Below, in pieces: positions 13,502 through 14,711 of a stretch of 14,711 nucleotides of DNA (position 1 is its first letter; each line of letters starts with the position of its first letter). Below the pieces are notes generated by a model. The model saw only the letters and a program-made list of their open reading frames with translations. It was not told the DNA's origin and searched no databases. The DNA is from Clostridiales bacterium. GTDB taxonomy: Bacteria; Bacillota; Clostridia; Oscillospirales; Acutalibacteraceae. The stretch lies in NCBI GenBank assembly GCA_022791355.1, contig JAAVYX010000142.1, forward strand, positions 1-14,711, written 5' to 3'. The position numbers and the translations under genes were made by a program.

Positions 13502-14620
13502 ATGAAAACCCGTCACCTAATTGATCTGGACGACCTTTCTTTGGACGAGCTTGACCGGATTCTGGATTTGGCCAAGGTCATTATGGAGCATCCTCCCTAT
13601 TATCTGGACAGCTGCCACGGCCGGCTGATGGCCACCCTGTTCTACGAGCCCTCCACCCGCACCCAGATGTCCTTCCAATCGGCTATACTCAAGCTGGGCG
13701 GGCAGATTATCGGCTTCGATAACCCCAGCAATTCCTCGGTTTCCAAGGGAGAAAGCCTGAAGGACACCGTCCGGGTGGTAAGCAACTACGCCGACCTGGT
13801 CGTGATCCGTCACCCCAGGGAGGGGACGGCCAAGGCCGCCTCCCTCTTCTCCCGTTCCCCCGTGATCAACGCCGGCGACGGCGGCCATTTTCATCCCACC
13901 CAAACCCTAACCGACCTTTTCACCCTTCTCAACACCAAGGGCCGGCTGGATCATCTGACGATAGGCCTCTGCGGGGACCTGAAAAACGGCCGCACGGTCC
14001 ACTCCCTCGTCAAAACCCTGATCCGCTATCCCGGCAACCGCTTCGTGCTGATTTCCACGCCTCAGCTCTCCCTGCCTCCGTACATGAAGGCCCTCCTGTC
14101 CAAGGCGGGGTGCGACTATATAGAAAGCGCCAGCTTACAGGAGGCTATCGGGGAGGTCGACGTGCTGTATATGACCCGCATCCAGCAGGAGCGTTTCGCC
14201 AGCGCCGAGGAATACCAAAAGCAAAAAGGGGCTTTCGTGCTGAATATGGAGATTCTCAAAAAGGCCCGGTACGGCTTAAAGATTCTCCATCCCCTGCCCC
14301 GGGTAGACGAAATCGACTACGCTGTAGACGACGATCCCCGGGCGGTCTACTTTGAGCAGACCGAATACGGCATGTTCGCCCGCATGGCCCTCATTCTCCA
14401 CATGCTGGACGGCAGCAAAAAACAATTGGATCCCCGGCCCGAATCCAACGCCGGCCGATGCTGCGAAAATCCCCGCTGCATCACCCGGACCGAAAGCTAT
14501 CTGCCCCGCTTATTTAAGAAAACGGCCGACGGGCTTTGCTGCGAATATTGCGACGCCAAACAGTCCGGCAGTCTGCGGACCGGCGGCACGGGGACGGACA
14601 GCAGCCGGGTGGACATATGA
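13502..14620 (+). CDS. pyrB: Aspartate carbamoyltransferase with a fused PyrI-like zinc module
   Basis: A 372-residue enzyme for the committed step of pyrimidine synthesis, joining carbamoyl phosphate and aspartate. Residues 1 to about 305 are the catalytic chain: STRT (51-54) and His131-Pro-Thr-Gln for carbamoyl phosphate, the 80s loop SVSKGES with Lys82, HPRE (104-107), GRTVHS (163-168), the aspartate loop MTRIQQERF (224-232) and HPLPR (263-267). STRTQMSFQ has Gln where many family members have Arg and Glu. The usual chain ends near residue 305. Here about 65 residues follow, with Cys321-x4-Cys326 and Cys347-x2-Cys350, matching the zinc site of the PyrI regulatory chain but without its N-terminal allosteric domain. 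GGAGG lies 10 nt before the ATG. The stop overlaps the next start as ATGA. Confidence 0.88.
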   Translation: MKTRHLIDLDDLSLDELDRILDLAKVIMEHPPYYLDSCHGRLMATLFYEPSTRTQMSFQSAILKLGGQIIGFDNPSNSSVSKGESLKDTVRVVSNYADLVVIRHPREGTAKAASLFSRSPVINAGDGGHFHPTQTLTDLFTLLNTKGRLDHLTIGLCGDLKNGRTVHSLVKTLIRYPGNRFVLISTPQLSLPPYMKALLSKAGCDYIESASLQEAIGEVDVLYMTRIQQERFASAEEYQKQKGAFVLNMEILKKARYGLKILHPLPRVDEIDYAVDDDPRAVYFEQTEYGMFARMALILHMLDGSKKQLDPRPESNAGRCCENPRCITRTESYLPRLFKKTADGLCCEYCDAKQSGSLRTGGTGTDSSRVDI

Positions 14621-14711
14621 GCATGGAGGGAAAAGCCGCGCCCCTGCTGATTCTGGGCTCGCCCCATAAGGATGGCCCCACCCGCGCCCTGGTCCGGGCC
14701 TTTCTGCAAAG
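14617..14711 (+). CDS. Flavodoxin-like NAD(P)H-dependent oxidoreductase, N-terminal part
   Basis: Only the first 31 residues are present; the gene runs off the right edge. The segment LLILGSPHKDGPTRALVRAF resembles the N-terminal strand and phosphate loop (GSPRKxGxT) of flavodoxin-fold FMN reductases, which bind FMN there. The ATG overlaps the pyrB stop (ATGA), suggesting coupled translation; another ATG lies two codons later. A pyrimidine role is not implied. Without the rest, substrate and exact family cannot be judged. Confidence 0.6.
   Translation, partial: MSMEGKAAPLLILGSPHKDGPTRALVRAFLQ

Overview
The window looks like chromosomal DNA of a GC-rich, strictly anaerobic Clostridia member, most likely an Oscillospirales/Ruminococcaceae-type gut fermenter. 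The basis is two [FeFe] hydrogenases, a Rex-type operator, a dockerin protein, Gram-positive lipoproteins, GGAGG ribosome sites and sigma-A-type promoters. The placement is inference; there is no rRNA or tRNA marker.

Layout. Positions 1-302 carry no gene: a nested palindromic element (1-125), one copy of a roughly 33-nt dispersed repeat, and the terminator of the first gene. Positions 303-5240, all minus strand, hold a hydrogen block read right to left: a small [2Fe-2S] protein, a group C-like sensory [FeFe] hydrogenase with a PAS domain (hydS-like), a SpoIIE/PP2C phosphatase joined to it by an ATGA overlap and carrying an unrecognised C-terminal half, and, behind its own regulatory region, a group B-type catalytic [FeFe] hydrogenase. 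The sensor operon starts at a perfect TTGACA-17-TATAAT promoter. The catalytic gene has a 17/18 match to the clostridial Rex operator. A plausible reading is that H2 is sensed by the first unit, which signals through protein phosphorylation, while NADH/NAD+ controls the second through Rex.

A short secreted dockerin protein (plus, 5619-6134) follows and converges, through a shared bidirectional terminator, on a galactose/glucose-type ABC importer mglBAC (minus, 10866-6232). The mgl genes are in the usual order but separated by unusually long spacers (466 and 395 nt) that contain strong hairpins without U-tracts. Next come two tandem paralogous lipoproteins (plus, 11165-13030) of unknown function, separated by a perfect 12-bp hairpin. 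A near-consensus promoter with a terminator-like hairpin just behind it leads into pyrB (13502-14620). This aspartate carbamoyltransferase carries, fused to its C-terminus, a PyrI-like four-cysteine zinc module but no PyrI allosteric domain. The window ends inside a flavodoxin-like oxidoreductase that overlaps pyrB by 4 nt.

The points most worth following are the H2-sensing module with its unknown phosphatase extension next to a Rex-controlled group B hydrogenase, the PyrB-zinc-module fusion with its attenuator-like leader, and the paired lipoproteins.
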